A DNA stretch of 64,000 bases from Mactromeris polynyma (lineage: Eukaryota > Mollusca > Bivalvia > Venerida > Mactridae). A program made the position numbers and the translations under genes. Position 1 is the first letter of the stretch. Each line of letters opens with the position of its first letter. The stretch spans positions 2,790,001 through 2,854,000 of the forward strand of contig JASFXZ010000026.1 in the NCBI GenBank assembly GCA_032209605.1. Reading direction: 5' to 3'. Below are positions 1 to 12,354 of this stretch, in pieces. The notes under the pieces are model-generated. The model had not been told where the DNA came from, ran no database searches, and was given only the letters and a program-made list of their open reading frames with translations.

Positions 1-1057
1 GTGTGCTGGACCATACAATATGAAAATGACCAATAAACCACCGCTTTCTTTGTTTTATATAATCCGAAATAGAAAATGGACTTTTCTCTTTCATTATACC
101 ATGAATGAAATCAAACTTAAAACCTTGTGTCCATGCTGTTAAAGCAAAGCGTAAATCTTCTGCTATGCATTCATTAGGTCCGAAATCAAATCCAACTTGT
201 TGTTCAATCCCCATTTTTACCACAACAAAAGACCCTTTAAAGCCAAACACTGGTCTCTTCAAGACTTCAAGTCCAAATCGGAAAAGACCATAGTCAATAA
301 CAACACGAACGCCATCTAGCAACGTTGTTATCCAATTTTCAATACCACATCCAGCATAAGTTATAACACCCTGACCAATGTTTGAATCGGGTTTAGTGAC
401 GAAGTCAACAATTCCGTATAACACACCTTCCGTCAACAGAGTCTCTTCATCTAGATGTACAATCCAGTCATCCTTTGATAGAATATTAATGTTTGTAGAT
501 AAGCAATAATGCAAAGCTCGTGCCTTGAACAATGTCATGTTAGCTGTCTGGTAGTTAGTGGGAACCACGACTTCTCGTACACAATTCGATGGTTTGATAT
601 TTAGTGAAGTGTCCGTCACAATTTCAAATTTAAAGTTCTTAAGACCAACTTTCCGACAAGTCTCGAGGTTTGTATCTGTGACGTCTGATACAAGCTGTGG
701 GAAAAGTCCCCTAGTCACAACTCGGAAACATATGAAGGGGTTTTCTGCTGTCCGTTCACGCTGTGAGATTTGCCTCTTGAATGGATTATAAGCAATCAGT
801 CCTATGATATTTAACAGTGTTGACGGCACAGAGATATATGCCGTGGTACTGAGGCACAAACACAGAAGCAATGTTACCACGTATCCATATTTGGCTACAG
901 CATCATTTAATGATGGTCCATTGTCATCATACAGATGGTTACATGCAAGTACTGCCACTGTGATGTACACACTTAAAACGATGAGTAAAATCACATAATG
1001 AATACGTTCACGAATAAATCGCCTTACGCCGCGGAATTTAATATTTAAGAACCTCAT
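1..1057 (-). CDS. egghead/bre-3-like family-2 glycosyltransferase, partial (C-terminus beyond window)
   Basis: An open minus-strand frame begins at the ATG at 1057-1055, with an in-frame TAA just upstream, and runs for 352 codons off the left edge. It aligns without gaps to the two plus-strand paralogues at 34771 and 55547, and roughly two thirds of residues are identical. Visible parts are two N-terminal hydrophobic segments (about 21-38 and 58-90), the FICFRVVTRG block (108-117), EIVTD (145-149), HLDEETLLTE (201-210, DxD-like metal site), the IAED acidic motif (298-301) and QRKRW (336-340). Family knowledge: egghead/bre-3 enzymes transfer mannose beta-1,4 to glucosylceramide in the secretory pathway. 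The missing ~130 residues should hold the C-terminal membrane helices. No intron is visible. It is the most diverged of the three copies and lies in the opposite orientation. Substrate is inferred from the family, not shown. Confidence 0.9.
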   Translation of the reverse strand, partial: MRFLNIKFRGVRRFIRERIHYVILLIVLSVYITVAVLACNHLYDDNGPSLNDAVAKYGYVVTLLLCLCLSTTAYISVPSTLLNIIGLIAYNPFKRQISQRERTAENPFICFRVVTRGLFPQLVSDVTDTNLETCRKVGLKNFKFEIVTDTSLNIKPSNCVREVVVPTNYQTANMTLFKARALHYCLSTNINILSKDDWIVHLDEETLLTEGVLYGIVDFVTKPDSNIGQGVITYAGCGIENWITTLLDGVRVVIDYGLFRFGLEVLKRPVFGFKGSFVVVKMGIEQQVGFDFGPNECIAEDLRFALTAWTQGFKFDFIHGIMKEKSPFSISDYIKQRKRWFIGHFHIVWSST

Positions 1058-2560
1058 GATGGAACTAACTCCTTATATCTGTGTCCAATATTTTTTCACT
1101 TTTTTTAAATATCAGCAGATATCCAGTTTTTCTTCTTAAAATATAATTTTCACAGTAAATGCGTAATTTCCACTTAATATTTGTAAAATTTGTAAAAACT
1201 TGAGCACATAAAACTGTATGCCACTTTTCACTGTAAATCCGCCTTATATGTCGGAATTCCTGCTGCAAAACTGATTGCAAACAGTGTGTGTGTCCTGGCT
1301 CACTATTGCCTTGTACTAATACGTCAGTTTTATAGTCCTTTGGCCTTATGGGAAAAATTTATTGCGTAAAAATATTGAACGCCGTAATTGACCCGCGGAG
1401 CGGTCAAACTGTAGAAGGGGATAATATCGCGTGTCGAATCGCCGAAATAACTTCGTTCATAATATCTACGCATCGTAAAAATTGCTATTAGATATTTGAT
1501 GTACGTAGTCTATACGTGTAAATCGAGTGAAAGTGAAAACATACGCTGCTGAAAATGTTTGCGACTTTGTGCATTCGCGAAATTCGCAAACTTTTCCATC
1601 TCGCAACTTTTTCCACTAACTATACAGTCATTATTAAGCACAAAACGATTATACGCGATATCTCTCAGAATTTAACGATTTTGCTACAAACTCGTACTTG
1701 TCCAATTTGATGAATTTGGAATAAACATGTGAAACCAATTAAACTATCCTAGTTGCCGTGGATTCAAGATCTTGGAATTTCGGTTAATTTTGGCCCTTTA
1801 CTTTTTATCCTTTGAAATTTAAAAAATGGACTCAGATTAGCGTTGAAAGCAAAAATATGTATCAAATAATAGTGGAGACTGAACTCTTTGCCACAAGTTA
1901 TATTGTATTGATGTAAGTCTAAATGCGTTTTTTTATGGCGTGGAGTATATATGCGGCGAAGTGCGCTGTATTTAGTTCACGCTAGATTTATGCGGCGGAC
2001 ATGTGCCTCGACGCAGAATTTAGCTCACTACTCTTTAAGATGTTTTACTGATACACATATTTGAATAAGATTACGGTATCAAAGAATGTAAATTTGAAAA
2101 GGAGATAAACTGAATTATTTATAATACCCATTGTTCCTTAGCCACTGTCGGTCGAATGATTTTCTCATGATGTATTACACTTTTATGTGCAAGTATATTA
2201 TAGTGGGCATATATATGTTTATCAACGCTTCGCCTACGACATGTATGACAATTCTGTGAATTTTAACGATAACATGTTTAAACACATTTCGTTTGCATTA
2301 ATTTCCACGAAGCATGTAAATTGTTTTACACTGGTGTTATCTGTTGAAATGAAGATTATAATGATAATAGCAATAATGATAACGATACTAATTCTAAGTT
2401 TCAAAGTTTATTGGCATATCGGCAAAGTTAATTGCCTTTGGCCATTTACAAACTTTGTGGCGAAGACCGTTATGGAATGGTAAGAAAAAAAAAAAAAAAA
2501 AATAAAGTAAACAAAATGAATATGAAATTAACATAACATGAATATAAATGAACACAATAC
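1058..2560. other. 5' flank of the minus-strand glycosyltransferase, no other gene seen
   Basis: This is AT-rich non-coding sequence. I see no ORF with recognisable content, no clear TATA box at a sensible distance, and an A-run of about 18 bases at 2485-2502 that could be an old retroposon tail. The promoter of the gene ending at 1057 should lie in the first few hundred bases, but I cannot place it. Confidence 0.5.
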
Positions 2561-2699
2561 ATATGTAGCATTTCAATATTATCAAAATGTAAGAGTTCAA
2601 GAAGCAGTCATTAGTTGGAGAATATTTTGTCTAATAGACATACATTCTTTAATAAATTAACATAAATTAGAAATTGTCTTCATATTTCTGGAATTTAAC

Positions 2700-3390
2700 A
2701 GCGATTGAAATTTGTTCATATTTGGCCAAGAGATATGGCCGAGGTATTTAGTACGTATATTTTCTCGTTCAATACCATTAAATCGACCTTGTTCAATTTC
2801 AAGGTTGTGAGATGACAGTCTAAAACGAGCAAGTGTCTGAAAGTTTTCATTGCGTAATCTAGTAAATTAATATAGTCTTCACAGGTAAAATGTTCTTTAA
2901 AAACAACATATCTTGAAAGTTTTGGCATTGAATTGATCTTAACATACCATTAGTGTATAAACTGGTCTCTAATCCTACTCTTTAGGAGAGGAAAGTAGTT
3001 AATATGTGTATCAAAATTATTTCTAAGAAAATTAAAACCAAGATAAGCTATCACCGAGTTAATACGAGAGGCCCAACAGGGGCCATTTATGTTAAAACAA
3101 AGATCATTATACATGAGATACATTGGTGAATCAGTATATCTAATAATTTTCGTCCAGTATTTTATTGAACGCTCTTTGCAAATTACAGAACGTGGAAAGC
3201 GACCTAACTCACCATAAAGAGCATAGTTAGGAGGTTGTTTTTTAACTCCTAATAAATATTTCAAAAATCTGACATGAAGTTTATCAACATCTTTATAATG
3301 ATATATTCCCCATATTTCAGCTCCATATAGCAAGATTGGCACCACCATAGAATCAAATAATGACAGTTTAGTTTTGATGTCAAATATGAT
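2700..3390 (-). mobile_element. LINE fragment, C-terminal part of ORF2
   Basis: Minus-strand translation gives the end of a non-LTR retrotransposon ORF2. The frame 3348-2950 carries ILLYGAEIWGIY and LLGVKKQPPNYALYGELGR, which correspond to the thumb/connection region after the reverse transcriptase. The same region recurs in the LINEs at 43.4 kb and 17.1 kb. Downstream (2928-2740) the reading continues only with frame changes; one frame reads FRLSSHNLEIEQGRFNG, as in the C-terminal domain of the 42.8 kb LINE. The copy is dead: no RT active site, frameshifts, both ends truncated. It may be the 3' half of the piece at 5430-6640, since both lie on the same strand in the right order. Confidence 0.8.
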
Positions 3391-3399
3391 AATAATGAT

Positions 3400-3675
3400 A
3401 CTGATAATAATGTTTGATCAATTATCGATTATCGGTGACCAGTGATCAATAATCGGTGATCCATAATCGGTTATCGATCATCGCTGATCATCAGTGATCG
3501 GTGGTCAAGGATAGGTGAACAATAGTTGAAAATCTGTAATTGATTTATAAATCGGTAATCAGTGGTATGTAATCGATGATGTGTGATCGATGTCGGTGAT
3601 CGATTATCGATGAAGATGATCAAATGTGATGATGATGATGATAGTGATGGTGGTGATGATGATGATGACTTTAAA
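3400..3675. repeat. simple-sequence stretch, GATCGGTGAT-like then (GATGAT)n
   Basis: Degenerate tandem motifs of the type tgatcaataatcggtgatc run from about 3412 and pass into near-perfect (gat)n at about 3625-3670. An open frame across it (serine/proline-rich) is a by-product of the low-complexity sequence. Confidence 0.85.
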
Positions 3676-4620
3676 GGACACGACATAATTAGCTTTATGC
3701 GGCATGACCATGCATTTTCGCCGCATATACAATGAAATTGTCCGGTTTGTGGATGTTTCCGGACTGGAGAGTGTCCGGTCTAGGAAGTTTCAACTGTAGT
3801 TTGCCTCGTCATGAACTACACGCGGCACGGACTATATGTGGCACTACACGCGTGTTCAAAGTAGTATACAAAATGTTATCTCCGTTCTAGTAATACAAAA
3901 AAAACAATCACGTCGAAAATGCCAGAATTGCAGAATTTTCTGACATTTGCCGATAAATATTTATTAAGATATGTCCAGTGAATTGCTATATCCTCTTGTA
4001 AAGAATAGTCCATGACTTGCATAGGGAATACGAGTGGGAAAGATCTATTTATAGTAACATTGTCCAGCGCCATTATCTCATATAGTGTGTTTTACGTAGA
4101 GTTCAAATAGTATCCGTTAATGGAAATTAGACGAATGTATGTTTTGTTTATATTAAGTAACGGAAGTTTATACTAAGGTAATATTATGTAGGTATTTATA
4201 AACATACAAATGTGAAAAAAATGAATGAATATACCCATTGTCATCAGACGTTTCTTTTCGACTTTTCAGTAATGTTTCAATTTGTTCCCAGACAGCCAAC
4301 GATCGACCAATTTCAGGACACTGAACGTAAACCCAAAATATTGATTGCTCGATATAATAGCTTATTCGTCATTCACAATTCATGAACTTGATTTTAAACT
4401 TGGCGATATGGACGGCTTTTATCAATAAATGTTCATCGAAAATACATATTTCATATGAAAAAGTCACGAATAAAACGTCATGAAAGATAAATACGTGTCA
4501 ATATTCCCTGCTAAGATAGTTGACATGTTCTGATGTCACGATGAAGTACGGAAGTTATACGTGAAACACTACTTTTATACACATACACATTTACTGATTA
4601 TATATAAATAATCTCAAAAT
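3676..4620. other. non-coding AT-rich sequence
   Basis: No ORF or repeat with recognisable content. Short ORFs here start and stop at random in AT-rich sequence. Confidence 0.5.
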
Positions 4621-4624
4621 ACCC

Positions 4625-4765
4625 GTCGGTCGGTGGGACGTAGGGACGGTGGGACGTAGGGACGGTGGGACGGTGGGACGGTGGGACGGTGGGACGGTGG
4701 GACGGTGGGACGTAGGGACGTAGGGACGTAGGGACGTAGAGACGGTGGGACGGTGGGACGGGCGG
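4625..4765. repeat. 8-bp minisatellite (CGGTGGGA / CGTAGGGA)
   Basis: About 17 copies of an 8-bp unit alternate between cggtggga and cgtaggga forms. The two forms are clustered (a run of the first, then a run of the second), which fits unequal exchange. On the reverse strand it gives a threonine/proline-rich frame (RPTVPTSH type), which I treat as non-coding. Confidence 0.95.
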
Positions 4766-5430
4766 ATTAATTTCAACATAGAATGTACAATTTACGTTGC
4801 AATATAAAATTTTGACATGGAGCTCTACATTAATAAAAACAATATGTATGAATTAATAAAGCCATATCGATTATTTTTTTAAATTAAAACCTGTTATTTC
4901 CATTGCGGTCCTTAATATATTGTATTGTGTGACAAAGGAAGAATTAAGTTATCACAGTAAGTTTCACAAAGAATGACATTGAGTTACATAAAATATAAAT
5001 ACATATATAAACGATGAACAATAAGTGACCTTGGAGAGGTGACATGAAGAGTGTCGGACTCTCGACCCAACGGTTTGGGGAGTTAATCCTGCCATAGATA
5101 AGAGTCATTGAGCAATGATGGTTTGTTGTAGATAAGATTTTTTTTGAAAATATCTATCCGATTCAACATATTAATGATCTCCTGTAGGTGAAGGATATTG
5201 ATATTTAACAACTTGACTATCATTTAAGTTGTATATTTGTGTCACTATGAAAATGAGTATTTCATATTGATCATACTCATTATTACTTGCATGTCATTCT
5301 TCGCCAGTCATTTTTTTCAATTTGTATGTAATAAGACATTAAGAGATTGTATAATTGCTAATTAATAACTGCTAAAACTGTGTTCATTTAAGTTTTATTA
5401 CTTAAATGTTCCATCTAATCATGATATGAA
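4766..5430. other. non-coding, with a possible decayed tRNA-SINE head near 5030-5090
   Basis: Around 5045-5092 the sequence reads like a degraded tRNA-derived head (gtcggactctcgacccaacg, then ggggagttaatcc in place of a B box). The A box is not intact. The rest shows nothing recognisable. Confidence 0.3.
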
Positions 5431-6640
5431 AGTTACTTAAGTAACTCTTGATACATATTTCCTTTTATACCAAATTTAGATAATTTGGTACATAGAATAT
5501 TTCTATCAATAAAATCATAAGCCGTTCTAAAATCCATAAAAGCACAAAATGTTGATAGTTTCGATTTTTTCCTTATTTCAATTATGTTTGTAAGGGAAGA
5601 CACATGATCAATAGTACTACGACCTTTTCTAAAACCATTTTGTTCGTCCACAATACCATCATTGTCCTCCGTCCACTTAGATAAATGTTGATGTAATATT
5701 AAGCAATAAATCTTATACATAGTACATGATAGTGAGATACCTCTGTATGACAATATGGGTCTCAACGATTCGGAGTACTAGATTCGGAAATAGGACAGAA
5801 AATGATTTTACCCCAAACAGATGGTATTATTCCTTTCTTAAAACAAACATTATATAAGGCATTCAAAACAGATAAATAACAATCATTCGTTAAAATTTCC
5901 ATAGGAATGTTATCATAGACCCTGGCTTTACCATTCTTTGCCTTAACAGTGGCATTTTGTACTTCTAACCCAGAAATATCGTCATTTCAAACATCAGAAT
6001 GACTATCAAAAAAATTGCTGAAATCCCTTTTCCATTTATTCAAGACTGTGACAACATCATTAGAGACAATTGTTTCGGTTTTCACTTCCATGTGAATAGC
6101 TTTAATTCTAGACTGAGCAACACCTACTCTACCAATGGTTTACCAAATCTCTGCTGGTTACCAGTACAGTCAGACATTATTTCTGTTTGAACTTGCAGCC
6201 AATATGAACGCTTACTACGTTGAACTTCCCGATCAAATTCCTTTCGAGCATCTATAAATCTAGACTTTAAAACCATTTTCTGTGACAAAACTGTGCATTT
6301 AACCCAAGCCCTCTCAGTCTGACATAAGCTGTTTCACAAGGAAGATAGGTGTTTACTCCACCAAGGTTTACATATCTTTCTCTTTTCATCAGAAGCTATA
6401 TTATTGACATTAACATGTTTATAACTTATCTTGTTTTACATTCTGTCTGAATGGCGTCACATATGTCACTATAGGCAAAATCAATATCATTTTTATCTTG
6501 TAAACCCTGTTCTAATTTAAAAAAAAATGCACTTATAGTTTGTACAATATATTCCTCTAACATAAAATTGGAAGGAATATTTTTAAGATCAAACTTATTT
6601 TAAGATATGGATGTATAATTAACATTGTAACCTGCTAAAT
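5430..6640 (-). mobile_element. LINE fragment, linker plus N-terminal half of reverse transcriptase
   Basis: Reading the minus strand from about 6610, the frames show the segment between endonuclease and RT (a KPWWS-type block near 6370) and a stretch with NGKARVYDNIPMEIL. Then comes YRGISLSCTMYKIYCLIL and the RT motif A region CAFMDFRTAYDFIDRN (5765-5433). The reading is interrupted by stops and frame changes, and the motif B and YADD parts are missing because the sequence ends at about 5430. This is a dead 5'-and-3'-truncated copy. The C-terminal piece at 2700-3390 may come from the same insertion, with ~2 kb of unrelated sequence now between. Confidence 0.85.
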
Positions 6641-8380
6641 GATTTTACAATTAAGGGAAAGTATTTTGTATAGATACTTTTTTTTATTACATTACAAACC
6701 ACATTTTTTCAAAACTGCTAGATATTCATTCTTATGTTTTTATGTTTTTTTATGTGAATGTTTGCTTTTCAGTCACACGACTATGGTCTTAATCAAATAT
6801 TTATGTTAACAGTTTGAATACCCGGTAGTCTTATACTGTCTCGTACACATTTTGTATAATTGTTTGTAGTATGAGGCATATGCTTAGGTATAGTCTTCTT
6901 ATTTGAATGGCTTTGTGCAATGTTCTTTATCGTCTATACTATATGTGTATTTATGCGTGTACAAAGATGAGACTTAAATACATAAACATATTCGTGGTCG
7001 TCACAATTACTTAAGTAAAAGGGACATTACTATGTAGTCTTGTTATTTCGGACACTCAAAGTCAAACGTATAGCAGTTAAAGCAAGGGTTTAAAGGAACA
7101 TTCATGACTTGTGTATAGGGAGGCTTTGAAATCTGTATTGTAACATCTCTAACTCAATATTTTAATTTGGTGGTCTGATGCCAAAGTGAACTAAGTCTCA
7201 CTTAGTATTTTGAATTCCTCATTAAAGACGATAATTTCTAGACAACATATGAAGTAATCATGCTGTTATTTGGTGATATAGCAATACATTGTTATTCAAT
7301 TCCAAATGATATTTAGTTGCAGTTTTCAAAAAACTGCATTTTGTGGGATAGTTCATTTTGGCATGCATACTTCACTTCAAAACTTGAAATAATGTTAAAC
7401 AAAACTACTGGTTAATAAGTCAGTCAGGCTTAGTAACGTGTAAGACCCTATAATAGATGTGGGTTAGTACACCTATTCAAGATCTCCTGCTATAGACGTC
7501 TTAGAAAGCTGGAAACTATACCAGAATAAAATCCCTCTTTGAACAGTAACAAGGAATAGATATCTAAATTTTCATGAAAATGTGGATTAGTTCACTTTGG
7601 CATCAGACCACCTAATTCAGAGTAAGATATGCTGTGTTCATTGTAAATCATTGTCAGCTGGACACGGTGTCTCTTTTACAAGATATGTACCCATTAATAA
7701 GCATAAAGTACAACTATAGAAATGTCAACTGGTGTGATTATGTTTATATGCACCAAAATACAGTCGAACCTGTCCTTTCGACCACCTTTTACAAACGACC
7801 TCCTGTCTTTTACGACGATTCCGATTTCTTTCCGTGAGTTTTTTAAGCGTTAAATAAATCTACATAAGCGACCACCTGTCAAACGTGACTACCGACCTTT
7901 AATTTGTATACATATAATATTGATTTCTACATGTAATTTAAATATTTTACCTGATTTTGCCTATTTCGTGTCTTTAATAAAATGTATTAATTGCTGTAAT
8001 AAAGTTTTTTCAATATTAAACACAATGCCCTGTATTTAACCTTTATGTTTTTGTCAACTTTACTATATCCTTAAAGTAATACTTTGCTCATGTTGTGTTC
8101 ATTTGTTTACCTAGCCAAACATGAAAAAGTTATTTCCTATAGTTAAAACATCAATAAACATGCATTAACAAAGAATGAACTCATAATGTTTTAATCCATA
8201 TTTGTTGAAGAAAGATGTTTGTACATCATAAAATCAGACTATTTAACAGGTTTTGACTGTAATAATATAAAAAAAAACTTTTCAATCGGTTTTACATTGC
8301 AATGGCTCTTATAAGAGATGTGTTAGCCAAAGTAGCAACAATACTGGATAAAGCAAATTCAGACATTGTATGTTCATATG
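6641..8380. other. non-coding AT-rich sequence with a short dispersed repeat near 7760-7900
   Basis: At 7763-7900 the text cgaacctgtcctttcgacca and related gaccacctgtc units resemble the units at 8400-8465 and 38515-38575. These look like pieces of one dispersed family. No gene is supported. Confidence 0.4.
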
Positions 8381-8394
8381 AGCCAGATACATCT

Positions 8395-8465
8395 TTCATT
8401 ATGAGACCACCTGTCTTAAGACACTTTCCTGCTCCCCTTTGTGGTCTCTTAAGACAGGTTCAAAT
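8395..8465. repeat. small inverted dispersed repeat (GACCACCTGTCTTAAG type)
   Basis: gagaccacctgtcttaagac is followed after a short spacer by gtggtctcttaagacaggt. The two halves are inverted copies, so the unit can fold. A similar unit, with gagaccaccc and gtggtctctc arms, is at 38517-38572. Confidence 0.6.
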
Positions 8466-8742
8466 TAATCAGTATTGACCTCAGATAATGCCTCGGGTTA
8501 TACGGCACACAGGCGGGTTATATTCCCCCACATACCCTGTCATCAACATGTATAACTAACGTTACTGTATAGCGCTTTATTTCTCCAATGCAAGTTTTTG
8601 GCGGGTTTAGAGTTCACCTTTTTGGTGGTGTTTAATTTTGGCGCATATGCGATTTTCCGCAAAAATATTTATGTACATCCAATGATGATTTATTTTGAAG
8701 AAATCATGTTTTAAGTATATTTCATTTATTTATTCATTGTCT

Positions 8743-9228
8743 TTATGTAGAAACAACAAAATGACATAACAGCATACTAAAAAACAGAAAATATGTAAAA
8801 GCAGAAGTGACAGGTTCATTTATCAATATATGTCTATCATTTGTAACCACAAGTCTCAGGATTTGCTCACACTGACTCCTAATATTCAATTTCACCAATT
8901 CACAGAACTGACTATAACCACAAATTGATATAATAACGTCCAATAGTTTGCAAAGTACATTACTTTCTTGACAAAAATTGCCCCACGGTTTCAGAATGAC
9001 GCTGCACCATGATGACAGTGTTGGCGAATTCCTTGCTACATGCCAGATCCCAGAGCACTGGTTAAGAACAATTGCACTTAGCTGTAACCAATTTCGATCC
9101 CCGCGTGTTAGGGCACGCACAATGTTGAGTTTCGTAGAGTCATTGACATTATTCCGCATTAAATCTTTCCAAACTAATTCAGCCGGAAACTCGCCATCGG
9201 TTAGGTAGGTATACAAAGCAGATTGCAT
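8743..9228 (-). CDS. unassigned 161-codon ORF, possibly an exon or LINE-derived fragment
   Basis: This ATG-initiated minus frame (ATG at 9228-9226) encodes 161 residues with an ordinary amino-acid mix. It contains WKDLMRNNVND near the start, CSGIWHVARNSP (about 58-69) and a leucine/cysteine-rich middle. The end (TSAFTYFLFFSMLLCHFVVS) is hydrophobic. Just upstream is a TGCAG that could be a splice acceptor, leaving the frame open. I do not recognise a family. The layout loosely resembles C-terminal regions of molluscan non-LTR retrotransposons, but I cannot support that from motifs. An antisense frame overlaps it, which weakens the coding call. Confidence 0.3.
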   Translation of the reverse strand: MQSALYTYLTDGEFPAELVWKDLMRNNVNDSTKLNIVRALTRGDRNWLQLSAIVLNQCSGIWHVARNSPTLSSWCSVILKPWGNFCQESNVLCKLLDVIISICGYSQFCELVKLNIRSQCEQILRLVVTNDRHILINEPVTSAFTYFLFFSMLLCHFVVST

Positions 9229-9239
9229 AGAATTCTTTT

Positions 9240-10065
9240 TCTGCAGTCTATACGCATCTGGGATATATATCCAGCTTCTTGATTGTCACAGTACTGACAA
9301 ACTGGCTAACTTGTAATAAAGACGAGATGTTTAATGCACATTGCACTGATAATGTAGCTGGATTGGTTACGTGTAGTACTATTTTGAAAATGCATTAAAT
9401 GTTCAACACAAAAATCAATCGGTCCAGGGTAAACAGGCAAAGTATTTTAAATAATGTAATATGGTCAAGTCCCTCCATAGATAACAAGACAAACAGAAAG
9501 TTGAACTAGAGGCCAATGAGACTTGATCATTATTCTGTATTTTAAATGTACACAAAGGTTGGATGTTTTAGCAATCATAGGCTTTGTGCAAATTCTTGAG
9601 ACTGATAAGGTTATCTCATAGAATATCTCATACTGTAGGTAGATGTACTGTGCATGTTGTTATTGTGTGTAAACGTTTTACAACAAGCAGCCTAGATAGA
9701 CAGAAGACGAGATTCGAACACTTGTAAAATTGAGTAACACCAACCACATTTCGTGCCTGTACCAAGTCAGGCGATCTGGACCATGCGTTTTTCTTTGTTG
9801 TTTCTCACTGTCCTTGGTGGTACTTGTATTAATTAAAGTACAAGAAAATGTCATGGACAGGGATGTTACACATAGTTCAGTTTTGACATACTGATGCAGC
9901 TAGGACTCAAGTACCAATCAATGTATAGTACCAGGTATAAACATGCATCTAACTGAAGTTTTCAGGAAGTTTGAGTCCCAGTGATATTTGATATGAAGTG
10001 ATCAGAACATGTTTATGTTGATATAATAATAAAACTTGAACGTTTATTACCTGCATTTTGTGTTC
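9240..10065. other. non-coding AT-rich sequence
   Basis: No recognisable gene or repeat in this stretch. Confidence 0.5.
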
Positions 10066-10439
10066 AATATATTTACATTTCAAATATTACCGGATATCAA
10101 CTAGAATTTTTTCTCTGAAACAGTCGTAAGCAACAATAAAAAGCGATTCCCTCTGCCGTTCGCCAATATCATCAAATGCGAAAAAAACCCTGATTAGGCA
10201 ACAGTTTTTTCAATTTTGGCGACAAAAATATTTCAAAAGAATACATATTTGTAAGCAATTGGATAATTGTTCATGTTTTTTATCAAAATTGGTGCGTAGT
10301 TTGAATATGCCATAGAAATCATGATTTCAAATTAAAACTCGAAATGTGTCCACAAGACACGGAGATGCACCCACTTGCAGTCGTTACAAAAGAAAATGCT
10401 ATTATTCTGCTCATGGATAGTAAATGGGTTTTAGAATTA

Positions 10440-10975
10440 CCAAATGAACAACTGAACTGATTATGGTGATAAGTCAAGGGCCATAACTTTGCACTCACTG
10501 GGCGTAATCATGCATGAAACACCAGGTGCCCAAATATAAATGCTTGTGAACATTTATGTAAAGCTGTATGACTCAGGATCCTATACTTTTGAAGATACAT
10601 GCCACACAAGAGTGCATGCTCTGTATGCTATATTTTCAATAAGTAACTTTACACTTACTTGGTGGAGCCATACATGAAACCAAAAGAGCACATCTACACA
10701 TGCTGGTGAACATCCCTGTTCAGTTTTATGAGTATAGCTGATATACTTTTTGAGATTGCATACTCTGTAGGCTATGTTTTAACTAACTTAGCACTTACTG
10801 GGCACAGCCAATCATGAAATCCCAGGTGCACAACTACACAAGCTGGTGAACACTCCTGTAAAGTTTTATTCTTTTGGAGAAGTGACACAATATTTTGTGA
10901 CGGACGGAAGGACAGACAGACGGATGGACAATGGCAAATCTATATGCCCCCCCCCCCCCCTTGAAGTTAGGGCAT
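10440..10975 (+). repeat. dispersed mollusc-type repeat, three ~150-bp units ending in a purine-rich tail
   Basis: Units containing gggccataactttgcactca / ctgggcacagccaatcatga and gctggtgaacactcctgtaaa recur about three times from 10480. The element ends with gacggacggaaggacagaca and a run of about 14 C. It is inserted into copy A of the duplication and absent from copy B, so it is younger than the duplication. Confidence 0.75.
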
Positions 10976-11044
10976 AAAAATGAACACCCATTAATACCGG
11001 AAAATGAATGAATACCGAATGATATCAGATATGATAGTGACTAG

Positions 11045-11330
11045 TTTTTTGCACAACTTTGATTGCATTGTTCGAAATAGAATTAAGTTCCATGCCCTTG
11101 TTAGTGCATGCGACACTTATTGAAGGTTTACATAAGGCAACAATATGAAGCTCTAAATCTTCCTCTTGTATATATGGGAACATCTGCTTCACATTTCCTA
11201 CAGGTACCGAAACTACTTTGTCATATGTAGTTTAGAAAGAGAACTCATCGTTTTTCCGACAAACACATTCCACCCCATAAATTACTTCTTCTACTGAAAA
11301 TTCTGTTTTCTGTTAAAATACAATCGTATA
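11045..11330 (-). pseudogene. decayed copy of the unknown exon at 23422-23667
   Basis: The minus-strand reading aligns without gaps to the open exon in copy B. It has the same AG acceptor context (TTTTAACAG) and the same blocks (KQMFP, ELHIVALCKP). At 11234-11232 an in-frame TAA replaces the codon after FSF, and the original stop at the end is lost. It is therefore the dead partner of a duplicated exon. The function of the parent gene is unknown. Confidence 0.65.
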
Positions 11331-12354
11331 GGTATATTGTTAGGGTATTAATGAAACATATTCAATAAATATCTGAGCATTTTTTGCTGTATTTAGGTGT
11401 TGAACCTTTCACCTTGAGTTAAAGCTCTTTCACACGAAAATACATGAACATACATAAGAAGTGAATCGTTGCTAAACCGCCATTATGCAATAATATACAT
11501 CAAAGTTACGTCAGACCCCCTGCATTTAGTCAAAGCTTTTATTCAACATCATCAATGCTTCCACCTTGACTCCTTTGACTTTGATTTCACTGCCCCATAT
11601 CAACCCTTTGACAGATTGTCATTTTTTAATTGTGTATTTCTTCACTTTTCTGCTTCAACAATGGATTAATTGACGAGTTTATTATAACCATTACATATTG
11701 ATTTCTCGGGTATTCCGGTTAGCCATGTGACTCCTTTGAAAGCATTAGCCAATAACAATATATACCATATAGCCATTAAAAACACAACCGAAAAGTGCCT
11801 CTTTTAAAACATGACATAAAGAAGAAATAATTCTGCATTAATTCACTAACATAATTTTCTAAACTTATTCAATCATGAAATATGAATTAGTGGTCCATAG
11901 TTTCAATACATTTTGAACAATATTTTAAACATTGGTATCAGTTGGTAGCTTTTAACACCATGTACAAAATGAAGCCTAATTAAAACAGTTGCGTTTTAAA
12001 TGGTGTTAAGTATATTTCAAAATAATCAGTTGACAGCTGCTAAGATTATCAAACTAAAACAATCTGAATGGACAAAAAAACGTTATGCCTGTTTTGACGA
12101 AAATGCGACAGGATTGCAAGAATTTGAACATGCTATTTAATGTTTTATAGCACTATTTCAACGTATTTCCTATAATTGCCAAAAATTATCTCACAATTTG
12201 TCTGCTGTTCAATACACAACAAAAATACACGTAATATGATTAAACAGTAGGAGAACCATGTGACATACCGTGATTAAGGTATTTGATGTTGTTGAAAGGG
12301 AAACTTCATTTCTGTAGGTGTTGGTAACACTGTCTATAATGATGAGTCTCCATG

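Noticed and set aside
105..998. Plus-strand ORFs at 105-293, 558-791 and 804-998
   Set aside because: They are antisense shadows of the minus-strand glycosyltransferase.
4591..4779. Threonine/proline/serine repeat peptide
   Set aside because: Product of the 8-bp minisatellite.
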